Origin: JBBSBL01 sp038251325
GTDB lineage: Bacteria > Actinomycetota > Thermoleophilia > Solirubrobacterales > Solirubrobacteraceae
Direction of reading: 5' to 3'
NCBI GenBank assembly: GCA_038251325.1
Contig: JBBSBL010000017.1
Coordinates: 1 to 44,821, forward strand
DNA: 44,821 nucleotides
A model generated the notes under the pieces. It was given only the letters and a program-made list of their open reading frames with translations, had not been told where the DNA came from and made no database searches. Position numbers and translations under genes: made by a program. Below, one piece after another: positions 15,434-23,823 of the stretch (positions within the stretch are counted from its first letter, which is position 1; each line of letters opens with the position of its first letter).

Positions 15434-16054
15434 CTATCCGGGAGGGTCGGCCGGCGGCCGCAGCCCGACCTCCGCGAAGGCCGCCGCCACGAGCGCGTCG
15501 TGACGCCCCTGCTCGAGGTCGCCGAACGGGTCCTGCGTGTAGGCGGCCAGCGCGCCGTAGGGCAGGTGGAAGGCGGCGCGCGTGGCGAGCAGGCGGCGGC
15601 GCTCCGCCGTGGCCGGGCCGCGCATGAGCCGGTCGGCCTGGGTCAGCCGGCGGACGCGGAGCAGGCGCCAGGGGACGTAGAGCGCGAGCAGGACCGACGT
15701 CGGGAGGGGGAACGTCGTCCAGCCGAGGATCCGGGCGAGGTCGAGCACCGCCGAGGTCCCGCTGCGCCCGGCGTCGGCGAGGCGGCCGCTGGTCTGCGCG
15801 CCCGCGTCCTGGAACGCGCCCGCGACGCCGCTCCCGATGAGCGGGACGTCGCCGACCGCCTTGCCGGCCGGGCGCAGCCCGTCCTCGACGGCCGAGCCCG
15901 CGCTCTCGAGGCCCCGGCCGACCGCCGCAAGGTCATCCACCGCGTCGTGCACCTGCACGCCCGCCCAGGCGAAGGCCGCGACCAGGAGCAGGCCGACGAG
16001 GTCCTGAGCGATCGCCATCGCGCGGTGAGCCGGGATGTCGGGGTACAGCCGCAC
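15434..16054 (-). CDS. Membrane-associated protein, single N-terminal helix pair
   Basis: About 206 residues from a GTG at 16054, giving the opening VRLYPDIPAHR, which I recall as the usual start of this actinobacterial family; an ATG at 16018 would give 194 residues. A transmembrane helix at about 17-33 (LVGLLLVAAFAWAGVQV) is followed by a helical segment rich in small residues and then a second helix at about 115-130 (FPLPTSVLLALYVPWRLL). The C-terminal part is cytoplasmic with RAAFHLPYGALAAYTQDPFGDLEQG. Function unknown. Confidence 0.7.
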   Translation of the reverse strand: MRLYPDIPAHRAMAIAQDLVGLLLVAAFAWAGVQVHDAVDDLAAVGRGLESAGSAVEDGLRPAGKAVGDVPLIGSGVAGAFQDAGAQTSGRLADAGRSGTSAVLDLARILGWTTFPLPTSVLLALYVPWRLLRVRRLTQADRLMRGPATAERRRLLATRAAFHLPYGALAAYTQDPFGDLEQGRHDALVAAAFAEVGLRPPADPPG

Positions 16055-16089
16055 GGGCGCCGACGTACGCGAGAGCGCGGGCCAGATGG

Positions 16090-16608
16090 TCAGCGGCCGC
16101 CGCCTCCGCCGAAGGCCTGGAACACCGCGAGGGCGAATCCGCCCCAGATCAGCAGGAGGTAGGCGACCGCGAGCAGAGCGCCCGCGCCCTGGAAGACCAG
16201 GCCGAGGACTGCCAGCGCCCCGGACGCGAGCGTGCGGAGCAGGCCGACCGCCCCGCCTCGCCGCCGGGAGCCCGACGCGGTGACACCGACGGGCGCCACG
16301 ACTCCGGGCGTGGCGTTGAGCGCCGCCGTTCCCAGCAGCTCGCCCACGGCGGCCGGCGCCATCCCGAGGTCGTGGTCGCGGCAGTGCCCCATGAGCTCGC
16401 CGGCGTTGCGGAGCGTCAACACCTCGGCGTCGTACTTCGCCGCCAACGCGGCCAGCGCCCGGGTCGTCTCCCGGTCGGCGCGGGCAGGGAGCACGAGCCA
16501 ACGCGGGCGGGCGAACTGCGCTCGGAACCCGTCCGGGTGCAGGTCGACCTCGCCCCAGGCCTCGACGATCCCGGTGACCGAGCCGGTCCAGCGCGGCGGC
16601 GGGAACAC
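16090..16608 (-). CDS. Membrane protein with VEAWG domain; N-terminus probably incomplete
   Basis: As drawn, 172 residues from a GTG. It has TGIVEAWGEVDLHPDGFRAQFARP at the N-terminus and two membrane helices near the C-terminus (about 120-165). The same frame is open upstream and reads GCDCGIYAWHPS followed by the GTG region, a CxC-GIYA segment that in relatives lies within the protein just before the VEAWG part. Going further upstream the frame meets a TGA at 16714-16716 with no ATG, GTG or TTG; only a CTG at 16677 could start it. The neighbouring cupredoxin gene ends at 16709, inside this region. Either a CTG start is used or the gene lost its 5' end. Confidence 0.6.
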   Translation of the reverse strand: MFPPPRWTGSVTGIVEAWGEVDLHPDGFRAQFARPRWLVLPARADRETTRALAALAAKYDAEVLTLRNAGELMGHCRDHDLGMAPAAVGELLGTAALNATPGVVAPVGVTASGSRRRGGAVGLLRTLASGALAVLGLVFQGAGALLAVAYLLLIWGGFALAVFQAFGGGGGR

Positions 16609-16708
16609 GTAGTCCGCGTTGTCTTGAGACGGATGCCAGGCGTAGATCCCACAGTCGCAGCCGACACGCGGCGGCAGGGCCGACGGCGCGCCGCCCGGCG
16701 CGACCCGC

Positions 16709-17065
16709 CTACTTCACGCGCACCCGCATGCTCATGCCGCTGTGGACGGTGCAGACCACGACGAACGAGCCGCGGCGGTTGAAGCGGTGCGCGTAGCGGT
16801 AGCCGCGCACGCGCGTGGAGGACCCGAAGCGGCGGGCGGTGACGTTGTGCGGCTGACCGTTGCGCCGCGACCACGACCACGTGACCTTGCCGCCCCTGCG
16901 GATGGTGACGTGCGAGGGCGAGAAGCGGTTGTCCTTCACCGTCACGCGCGCGGACGCGGAGGTGGCGGTCGGGCCGCCGGCCGCGGCGGTGGCGGTCGCG
17001 GCGACGGGCGCGGCGGTGACGAGCGCCGCGCCGGCGGCGAGCAGGGCGAGGGTGGGGCGGGACAT
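16709..17065 (-). CDS. Secreted cupredoxin (plastocyanin-like)
   Basis: A 118-residue exported blue-copper-type protein. A signal peptide covers about 1-28. The mature domain has NRFSPSHVTIRRGGKVTW, the first copper His in GQPHNVTA, and the second cluster in VVVCTVHSGMSMRV, giving Cys, His and Met ligands. It could carry electrons or bind copper in the envelope. AGGAGATC precedes the ATG at 17065. Its neighbours do not define a pathway. Confidence 0.9.
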   Translation of the reverse strand: MSRPTLALLAAGAALVTAAPVAATATAAAGGPTATSASARVTVKDNRFSPSHVTIRRGGKVTWSWSRRNGQPHNVTARRFGSSTRVRGYRYAHRFNRRGSFVVVCTVHSGMSMRVRVK

Positions 17066-17188
17066 GGCTGATCTCCTGGTCGGCTGGCGGGAGCGGCGTG
17101 AGCGACGGTAGCAAGCTATTCGCACGCCGGGTGCAGATACCCCCGGCGACGCGCCGGGTTGCAGGCCGCATCCGGACCGACGCGCGCC

Positions 17189-17218
17189 TTGACCGCGCTC
17201 GGCGGCCGCGGATAGGGT
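17189..17218 (+). promoter_or_regulatory. Promoter of the 714-residue secreted protein; leaderless layout
   Basis: TTGACC (17189-17194) and TAGGGT (17213-17218) are separated by 18 bases. The ATG at 17227 begins eight bases after the -10 hexamer, so transcription should start at or next to the start codon. No ribosome site lies in between. Confidence 0.65.
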
Positions 17219-17226
17219 CGGACGCG

Positions 17227-19371
17227 ATGCCAGGGAGGAGGCTCACCTCGCGGCCCGGAAGGCCCGCCGCCGTGATCGTCGCGCTCGTCGCGGCGGTGCT
17301 CGCGCTCGCCCTCCCCGCGCTCGCCGCCGCACACCGCCCGCAGGCCGACCTCTCCGGCGTCGACCTCTCCACCGCGGACCGCTGCGACCCGATCTCGCCC
17401 GCGCGCTGTCTGCTCCCCTTCCCCAACGACTACTTCACCCGCTACGACGCGGACAGCCCGACGACCGGGACGCGGCTCGCGCTGGACCCGCGCTCGATGC
17501 CGCGCAACGCCGCCGGCGTCGCGGTGGACCCCGCCGACCTCAACCGCTCCGACGGCTTCAGCCCCGGCCAGCCGATCGTCGTCAAGGTGCCCGGTCTCGA
17601 CACGCCGACCGCCTTCCAGCAGACGGGGGCGGCGCCGATCACCGACATCGGCTCGAGCCTGCGTCGCGACCAGCCGATCGTCGTGATCGACGCGCGCACG
17701 CTGAAGCGCGTCCCGATCTGGTCCGAGCTCGACGCGACGTCCCCCTCGCCGGAGACGACCACACTGATCACCCGCCCGGCCGTCAACTGGCGCGAGGGCC
17801 ACCGCTACATCGTCGCCCTGCGCCGCCTGCGCGCGGCGGACGGCAGCGTGCTGCCGGCGCCGAAGGTGTTCAAGGCCTACCGCGACCGGGAGTCGACGAA
17901 CGAGCCCGTGATCGAGAAGCGCCGCTGGCACATGGACGGGGTCATGCGGCGCCTGGAGCGGGCCGGCGTTGCGCGGGGGGACCTCTACCTCGCCTGGGAC
18001 TTCACGGTGGCCAGCCGCCGCGGCCTGACCGACCGCGCGCGCACGATCCGCGACGACGCCTTCGCCCAGCTCGGCGAGACGAACACGGGGAACCTGCGGA
18101 CCGAGGGCACCCCACCGCGCTACACGATCACGAGCGTCGAGGAGTTCACCGCCGCGCAGAACCCGGACACCGCCCGGCGGGTCCGCGGGACGGTCGAGGT
18201 TCCCTGCTACCTGAACCAGCCGGGCTGCCCGACGGGCGCCCGCTTCGCGCTGAGCCCGGGCGGCCTCGGGCTCCCCCAGCGCACGCCCGGCAACGTCTTC
18301 CAGGCGCCGTTCATCTGCGACGTTCCGCGCTCGGCGGTGGCGCCGGACGCGCCGCCGGCCCGGCCCGTGATCTACGGCCACGGCCTGCTCGGCGACCCCT
18401 CGGAGCTCACCGCCGGGCAGTTCCAGGCGGCGCGGAACCGCGGCAACCTCGTCTTCTGCGGCACGCCGTGGATCGGGATGTCGGTCGGCGACCTCGGCAC
18501 CGTCGCCCAGATCCTTCAGGACCTCAACAAGTTCCCGGAGCTCGCCGACCGGGTCCAGCAGGGGTTCGTCGACTTCCAGTACCTCGGCCGGCTGATGATC
18601 CACCCCGACGGGTTCGGGGCGAACCCCGCCTTCCAGAAGGCGGACGGGACCTCCGTGCTCTCGACGCGCCGCCTCTACTACAACGGCAACAGCCAGGGCG
18701 GCATCCTCGGCGGCGCGCTGAGCGCGCTCGGCATCGACTTCACCCGCGCCGTGCTCGGCGTGCCGGCGCAGAACTTCTCGACGCTGCTGCAGCGCTCGAC
18801 CCAGTTCGTCCGCTTCTCCCCGCTGCTGAACAACGCGTACCCCGACCCGATCGACCGCCAGCTCGGGCTCTCGATGATCCAGCTGCTGTGGGACCGCGCC
18901 GAGGCGAACGGCTACACCCAGCACCTCACGCGCGACCCGCTCCCCGGGACGCCGCGCAAGCGGGTGATCCTCATCGAGGCCTTCGGCGACCACCAGGTCG
19001 CGAACGTCGCGACCGAGACCGAGGCCCGCACGATCGGCGCGCGTCTGCGCACGCCGGCGCTCGACCCGGGACGCAGCCTCGACGTCCATCCGTTCTGGGG
19101 CATCCGGCCGATCCCGTCCTACCCGTATCGCGGATCAGCGCTCGTCGTGCTCGACACCGGGCCGCTGCGGACCGTCGGCGGGCAGACGCTCGGCACGCCG
19201 CCCTCGCCGCTCACGAACACCGCGCAGACCGTCGGGAACGACCCGCACGGGTCCGGCGGCGACGAGCCCTGGGTCTACGAGATGGTCGACCCGTTCTTCC
19301 AGCCCGACGGCGTGGTCGTGGACCGCTGCCCCGGGAAGCCGTGCTACGCGGACGGCTGGACCGGCCCGTAG
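17227..19371 (+). CDS. Large secreted protein with C-terminal alpha/beta-hydrolase-like region
   Basis: A 714-residue exported protein with a signal peptide (about 1-36, ending ALAAAH). The N-terminal half has CDPISPARCLLPFPNDYFT (about 57-75), a motif I associate with uncharacterised extracellular proteins of actinobacteria and myxobacteria. The C-terminal half carries an alpha/beta-hydrolase core: VIYGHGLLGDPSE (about 380) as oxyanion region, YYNGNSQGGILGG with Ser489 as nucleophile elbow, and a late VLIEAFGDHQV segment. It may be a secreted esterase or lipase. The substrate is unknown. Confidence 0.8.
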   Translation: MPGRRLTSRPGRPAAVIVALVAAVLALALPALAAAHRPQADLSGVDLSTADRCDPISPARCLLPFPNDYFTRYDADSPTTGTRLALDPRSMPRNAAGVAVDPADLNRSDGFSPGQPIVVKVPGLDTPTAFQQTGAAPITDIGSSLRRDQPIVVIDARTLKRVPIWSELDATSPSPETTTLITRPAVNWREGHRYIVALRRLRAADGSVLPAPKVFKAYRDRESTNEPVIEKRRWHMDGVMRRLERAGVARGDLYLAWDFTVASRRGLTDRARTIRDDAFAQLGETNTGNLRTEGTPPRYTITSVEEFTAAQNPDTARRVRGTVEVPCYLNQPGCPTGARFALSPGGLGLPQRTPGNVFQAPFICDVPRSAVAPDAPPARPVIYGHGLLGDPSELTAGQFQAARNRGNLVFCGTPWIGMSVGDLGTVAQILQDLNKFPELADRVQQGFVDFQYLGRLMIHPDGFGANPAFQKADGTSVLSTRRLYYNGNSQGGILGGALSALGIDFTRAVLGVPAQNFSTLLQRSTQFVRFSPLLNNAYPDPIDRQLGLSMIQLLWDRAEANGYTQHLTRDPLPGTPRKRVILIEAFGDHQVANVATETEARTIGARLRTPALDPGRSLDVHPFWGIRPIPSYPYRGSALVVLDTGPLRTVGGQTLGTPPSPLTNTAQTVGNDPHGSGGDEPWVYEMVDPFFQPDGVVVDRCPGKPCYADGWTGP

Positions 19372-19384
19372 CCGGCGCCGCCGC

Positions 19385-20944
19385 TCAGGCTGAGAAGGCG
19401 CTCGTAGCGAGCACCCGCATCTGCTGCCACGGGATCCCGTCGGTCGGGCCGCGGCTCAGCCCGTCGCCGGTCTGGCTCGCGAGCTGGTCGCGGATCAGAT
19501 TGCCCCAGTAGCCGCCCGGCGGGTCGCCGCCCACGGCGTGCCAGTCGGCGGTCCCGCCGTAGGCACGATCGAGCTCCATCGAGATCGCGTAGGCGTCGGT
19601 CATCCCGCTCCCGTCCACCACGATCGCGCCGTAGCGCTGCAGCGCGCGGCAGATCATCCGCAGCATGCCCGTCTCGGGGCCGGCCGGATCGCGTCCCGGC
19701 ACGGTCCTGGTCGAGCAGTCGACGGACGGATCGAGCTGCAGGCGCATACCGATCTGCATCGGGCCGTTGCCGGACTGGTCCGACCGCGTCGCGGGTAGCC
19801 GGTGGCCCGAGCCGATGTCGGGCGCGGTCAGCCGCAGCGCGTGGCGAATCTCACCGTGCGCGACATCCCATCCGCGCAGCAGCCCGACCCATGAGAGCCC
19901 GCTGCCGGTGCCGTAGCCCGCGAACGGCAGGCCGTCGCTGTCGCGGCCGTAGCGGAAGAGGCCGTAGCCCTCGGCGTCGATCGTGTGCGCCGAGTGGTCG
20001 ATCCGCGCGCGGTAGAGCCGCAGCTCCACCTGCTTGCCGTCGGTCGTGCTGCTCGGGTCGAGGATCACCACCGGCGAGTCCTCGGGCGGTGTGCCGCCGG
20101 CGGTCGTCCCCGCGGGCACCCGCCAGTTGAACGTCGCGCCGGCTGCGCGCACCGTGTAGAGCGGGTCGCTCGGAGAGGCCACCCAAACGCCGGGCGGCCC
20201 GCCGCCGTCGAGCAGCGCGACGCGCTCCCGCGTCATCGCGCCGGTCATCGCCGAGATGATCGCGCCGGAGCTCGGATCGGTCGGGACGCCGGCCGGGATC
20301 GGCTCGTTGAAGGCGCCCGCGTAGGCGCCGCCGTAGCGGTAGGGGATCGACTCCGGCGGCAGCGCCGCAAACGGCGTGTCGGGCGAAACCCAGGCGGGCG
20401 GCGGCGAGCCGGAGGGCGGCGGCGGGCCCGAGGGCTGCGCCGGGCGCGCCGGGCGCTTCGGGCGGCTGGGCGCGCGGCGCTCGGCCAGCGCGATCCGGCC
20501 GATCGCGAGCCGGCGCGCGCAGCGACCCCGGCCGCCGGGGTTCGCCATTGCGACCGCGACCCGGTGGCGGCCGGGACGGCGAGCGAGGCGCCAGCGGTAG
20601 GTGCGCCAGCGGCGAACCGCGCGCACCCGCCGCGTCCTGCCGCGGTCGACCCGGATCGCGAGCACCGGCGGGCGGCGGCAGAAGCCCGCCCGCGCCGTCA
20701 CGGCGATCCCGGTCAGACCGGCGGTGCGAACGCGCGTGACCGCCGCGCGGCGGCCCGCCAGCATCAGGTGCGCGCGCGCGCCGGCGCCGAGCGCGTGGGC
20801 GCCGGCGGGCCGCGAGAGGTCGGTGCCGCGCAGCCGGGCGGCGTCCGCGGCCGGAGCGGCGGCGAGCGCCGCCGCGACGAGGCTCGCGACGGCGAACAGG
20901 GCCGCGAGCCCCGGACGGGGCGAGGGTTGGGCGCGAGGCTGCAT
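19385..20944 (-). CDS. Secreted protein with N-terminal xylan-binding-like module
   Basis: A 519-residue exported protein. A signal peptide (about 1-35) is followed by a module at about 40-155 with GIAVTARAGFC and RRWRTYRWRLARRPGRHRVAVAMAN, a pattern like the calcium-dependent carbohydrate-binding (CBM60-type) beta-sandwich. A Pro/Ser/Arg linker follows (about 155-190). The rest (190-519) contains IPAGVPTDPSSGAIISAMTG, ATFNWRVPAG and GNGPMQIGMRLQLDPSVD, a conserved but uncharacterised actinobacterial domain. A polysaccharide-active or wall-binding role is inferred. A hairpin lies just upstream of the ATG. Confidence 0.72.
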   Translation of the reverse strand: MQPRAQPSPRPGLAALFAVASLVAAALAAAPAADAARLRGTDLSRPAGAHALGAGARAHLMLAGRRAAVTRVRTAGLTGIAVTARAGFCRRPPVLAIRVDRGRTRRVRAVRRWRTYRWRLARRPGRHRVAVAMANPGGRGRCARRLAIGRIALAERRAPSRPKRPARPAQPSGPPPPSGSPPPAWVSPDTPFAALPPESIPYRYGGAYAGAFNEPIPAGVPTDPSSGAIISAMTGAMTRERVALLDGGGPPGVWVASPSDPLYTVRAAGATFNWRVPAGTTAGGTPPEDSPVVILDPSSTTDGKQVELRLYRARIDHSAHTIDAEGYGLFRYGRDSDGLPFAGYGTGSGLSWVGLLRGWDVAHGEIRHALRLTAPDIGSGHRLPATRSDQSGNGPMQIGMRLQLDPSVDCSTRTVPGRDPAGPETGMLRMICRALQRYGAIVVDGSGMTDAYAISMELDRAYGGTADWHAVGGDPPGGYWGNLIRDQLASQTGDGLSRGPTDGIPWQQMRVLATSAFSA

Positions 20945-20945
20945 C

Positions 20946-20982
20946 GGGCGAGGGAGGACCGAGTCCTCCGGATCCGTCGCCC
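20946..20982 (-). promoter_or_regulatory. Hairpin in the leader of the 519-residue secreted protein
   Basis: GGAGGAC (20953-20959) pairs with GTCCTCC (20963-20969) over a 3-base loop, and GGGCGA (20946-20951) pairs with TCGCCC (20977-20982). The structure ends two bases from the ATG and on the minus strand sequesters a GGAGGAC element. It may influence translation. Confidence 0.45.
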
Positions 20983-21133
20983 TCGCGCAAGCGCACCGTT
21001 AGGAATTGCGCGCCCCGCTACGCACAATGGCGATGCGCCGCTCGCAAAACCGGTGCAAAACGGCCGCGAAGGGGCGTGCACGCCGTCGGCGTCCTAACAG
21101 GAAATTCACGCGAGCACTGCGATTCTGGCCGCC

Positions 21134-22453
21134 GTGAGCGCGATCAGCCGTGCCGTCGATCGGCTGCCCGCCGGCGGGGTCTCTCCGCGCCACCTGGAGC
21201 GCGCGCGGACGGCGCTGGGGGCCGTGGCGCTGCTCGTCGTGATGGCCTGCAGCGCGCTGATCGTCGTCTCTTCGGCCGGCGGGCGCTCGCTGCTGGTCCC
21301 GGGGTACGGCCACCGGTTCCCCGGCTGGCTCAGAGGGCCGCTGCCGGCCCTGGACCCGCTCCGCTGGTCGCAGTTCGGGCCGGTCCTGCTCGTGCTGGTT
21401 GGCGGCTACCTCGTCCTCGCCCTCGGGCTGGGCAGGGTCCGCGGGTGGGCGCTGGGAGTCACGGTCGTCGGCCTGCACCTGCTCGTGTTCCTCGGGCCGC
21501 CGCTGCTCTCGCGCGACGTCTTCAACTACATCGAGTACGCGCGGCTCGGCGCGGTCCACCACCTGAACCCCTACGACCACGGAGCGATCTCCGCGCCGCT
21601 CGATCCAGCGGTTCACTACCTCGGCTGGCGCTACGTCCCAACCGTCTACGGCCCGATCTACACGCTTGCCAGCTACGCGAGCGCCGGATTCGGGCTCGGC
21701 GGCGCCCTGTGGGCGATGAAGGCCCTCACCTGCGCGGTCGCGCTCGGCGCGCTGGCGCTGCTGCGCAGCTGCGCGCTGCGCCTCGGGCGCGACCCGGTCG
21801 TGCCGGTCGCCCTGGTCGCGCTGAACCCGATCTGGCTGCTCTACGCGGTCGGGGGCGTGCACAACGACGTGCTGATGGTCGCGCCGATGCTCGCCGGGAT
21901 CGCGCTCCACCTGTCGCGGCGCCCGGTCGCGGCCGGCGCATCGATCGTTGCCGCGGCCGGCGTGAAGCTGACCGGCGTGATCCTCCTGCCGTTCATGCTG
22001 GTCGCCTCCCGCGATCGCGGCCGGCTGCTGGCCGGCGCGGTCGCGGCGGCGGCCGCGATGGCCGCCGTGGCGCTGTTCGCCTTCGGCCCGCATGTGCTGG
22101 ACCTCTTCGGCCTGCTCCGCCGCCAGCAGCACCTCGACGGCCTGCGCAGCGTCCAGCACATGCTCGGCGAGGTCGGCCTCGGCGCCCCGGCGCACACCCT
22201 GCGGACCGACGGGGCGCTCCTCGTCGTGATCGTGACGGTCTGGCAGCTGGTCCGCGTCCGTCGCGGGGCGGACTGGATCGCGGCGGCGGGCTGGTCGGTG
22301 CTCGCGCTGCTGCTCACCACGTCCTGGTTGATGCCGTGGTACCTGGTCTGGCTCCTCCCGCTGGCCGCGCTCGGCGCCTCGCGCCGCCTGCGCGGCGCAG
22401 CGCTCGCCTTCACGACCTACCTCGCGATCGTCGCTGTCCTGCCGCCGACCTGA
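21134..22453 (+). CDS. MptB/DUF2029-type membrane mannosyltransferase
   Basis: A 439-residue GT-C glycosyltransferase with about eleven membrane helices. The catalytic loop is LLSRDVFNYIEYARLGAVH (about 128-146), whose Asp is the expected base, followed by LNPYDHG and VYGPIYTLAS, all typical of polyprenol-phosphomannose-dependent alpha-1,6-mannosyltransferases. Such enzymes build lipomannan or related envelope glycans from polyprenyl-P-mannose on the outer face. It starts at GTG 21134, seven bases after a -10-like GATTCT, so it may be leaderless. Confidence 0.86.
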   Translation: MSAISRAVDRLPAGGVSPRHLERARTALGAVALLVVMACSALIVVSSAGGRSLLVPGYGHRFPGWLRGPLPALDPLRWSQFGPVLLVLVGGYLVLALGLGRVRGWALGVTVVGLHLLVFLGPPLLSRDVFNYIEYARLGAVHHLNPYDHGAISAPLDPAVHYLGWRYVPTVYGPIYTLASYASAGFGLGGALWAMKALTCAVALGALALLRSCALRLGRDPVVPVALVALNPIWLLYAVGGVHNDVLMVAPMLAGIALHLSRRPVAAGASIVAAAGVKLTGVILLPFMLVASRDRGRLLAGAVAAAAAMAAVALFAFGPHVLDLFGLLRRQQHLDGLRSVQHMLGEVGLGAPAHTLRTDGALLVVIVTVWQLVRVRRGADWIAAAGWSVLALLLTTSWLMPWYLVWLLPLAALGASRRLRGAALAFTTYLAIVAVLPPT

Positions 22454-22488
22454 GTCGCGCGCGGCAACTCCGACCTGAATTGAGCTAT

Positions 22489-22519
22489 TTTCTCCGCTCG
22501 CCCACGACGAGCGGAGAAA
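22489..22519 (+). promoter_or_regulatory. metY leader hairpin covering the ribosome binding site
   Basis: TTTCTCCGCTCG (22489-22500) and CGAGCGGAGAAA (22508-22519) form perfect 12-bp arms over a 7-base loop. The right arm holds the GGAG ribosome site of metY (ATG 22525). Folding would block initiation, so a ligand, protein or attenuation switch is possible. The same dyad could be a repressor operator. Confidence 0.65.
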
Positions 22520-22524
22520 CCGAC

Positions 22525-23823
22525 ATGCCGGACCAGCACCCAGACACCATCGCCCTGCACGGCGGGCAGGAGCCCGACCCGACGACGAACGCCCGCGCCG
22601 TCCCGATCTACCAGACCTCGTCCTACGTATTCGACGACACCCAGCACGCGGCCGACCTCTTCGCGCTCGCCGTGCCGGGAAACATCTACACGCGGATCAT
22701 GAACCCGACCCAGGAGGTGCTCGAGAACCGCCTCACGCAGCTCGAGGGCGGGGTCGGCGCCGTCGCGCTCGCCTCCGGGCAGGCCGCGGTCGTCTACTCG
22801 GTGCTGAACCTCGCGCGGGCCGGCGACAACATCGTCTCGGTCACCCAGCTCTACGGCGGGACCTACAACTTCTTCGCCCACACGCTGCCCCAGTACGGGA
22901 TCGAGGTCCGCTGGGCGGACGCCGACGACCCGGGCGCAGTGGCCGGCCTGGTCGACGACAAGACCCGCCTGGTCTTTGGCGAGACGATCGGCAACCCGCG
23001 CGTGAACGTGATGGACGTCGCGGCGTGGGCCGAGGCGGCCCACGCGCACGGCCTGCCGCTGGTGATCGACAACACCGTGCCGACGCCGATCCTCAGCCGG
23101 GTCTTCGAGCTCGGGGCCGACATCGCCGTCCACTCGCTGACGAAGTTCATCGGCGGTCACGGCACCTCGATCGGCGGGGCGATCGTCGACGCGGGGAGCT
23201 TCGACTGGGTCGCGAACGCCGAGCGCTTCCCGGGGCTAACGCAGCCCGACCCCTCCTACCACGGGGTGGTCTGGGCCGACGCGCTCGGGCCGGCCGCCTA
23301 CATCGGGCGGATCCGCACCGTGCTCCTGCGCAACATGGGCGCGGCGATCTCGCCGTTCAACGCGTTCCTCTTCCTCCAGGGCCTGGAGACTCTGCCGCTG
23401 CGGATGGAGCGCCACTCGGAGAACGGGCTCGCCATCGCGAAGCACCTCCAGGGCCACGACGCCGTGAGCTGGGTCTACTACCCGGGCCTGGAGGATTCGC
23501 CCTACAAGGCGGTCGCCGACCGCGTCCTGACCGGCGGCTACGGCGCGCTCGTGACCTTCGGGGTCAAGGGCGGCGCGGAGGCCGGCAAGAAGTTCATCGA
23601 GGGCCTCGGGCTCTTCAGCCACCTCGCGAACATCGGCGACGCGAAGTCGCTGGCGATCCACAACGCCTCCACCACGCACTCCCAGCTCAACGCCGAGGAG
23701 CTCGAGGCGGCGGGGGTGACGCAGGACACCGTGCGCCTCTCGGTCGGGATCGAGAACGTCGACGACCTGATCGCCGACCTCGACCAGGCCCTGGCCAAGG
23801 CGGGCGTGCCGACGCCGGCGTGA
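22525..23823 (+). CDS. metY: O-acetylhomoserine sulfhydrylase
   Basis: A 432-residue PLP enzyme of the Cys/Met metabolism family. The PLP lysine is K207 in SLTKFIGGHG. The YTRIMNPT segment (55-62) supplies the phosphate-binding Tyr/Arg from the neighbouring subunit, and SGQAAVV (84-90) is the cofactor-binding turn. It makes homocysteine from O-acetylhomoserine and sulfide. The start at 22525 is fixed by GGAG and family length; the longer open frame upstream is spurious. It is first in a metY-metX-metW set with a GTGA overlap to metX. Confidence 0.95.
   Translation: MPDQHPDTIALHGGQEPDPTTNARAVPIYQTSSYVFDDTQHAADLFALAVPGNIYTRIMNPTQEVLENRLTQLEGGVGAVALASGQAAVVYSVLNLARAGDNIVSVTQLYGGTYNFFAHTLPQYGIEVRWADADDPGAVAGLVDDKTRLVFGETIGNPRVNVMDVAAWAEAAHAHGLPLVIDNTVPTPILSRVFELGADIAVHSLTKFIGGHGTSIGGAIVDAGSFDWVANAERFPGLTQPDPSYHGVVWADALGPAAYIGRIRTVLLRNMGAAISPFNAFLFLQGLETLPLRMERHSENGLAIAKHLQGHDAVSWVYYPGLEDSPYKAVADRVLTGGYGALVTFGVKGGAEAGKKFIEGLGLFSHLANIGDAKSLAIHNASTTHSQLNAEELEAAGVTQDTVRLSVGIENVDDLIADLDQALAKAGVPTPA

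Noticed and set aside
22454..22524. A known SAM riboswitch ahead of metY
   Set aside because: The 71-base leader has one long hairpin but none of the conserved cores I know for SAM-I, SAM-II or SAM-IV.
21076..22524. A long N-terminal extension of MetY
   Set aside because: It overlaps the mannosyltransferase gene in another frame, is Arg/Ala/Pro-rich, and MetY has a good ribosome site and normal length from 22525.
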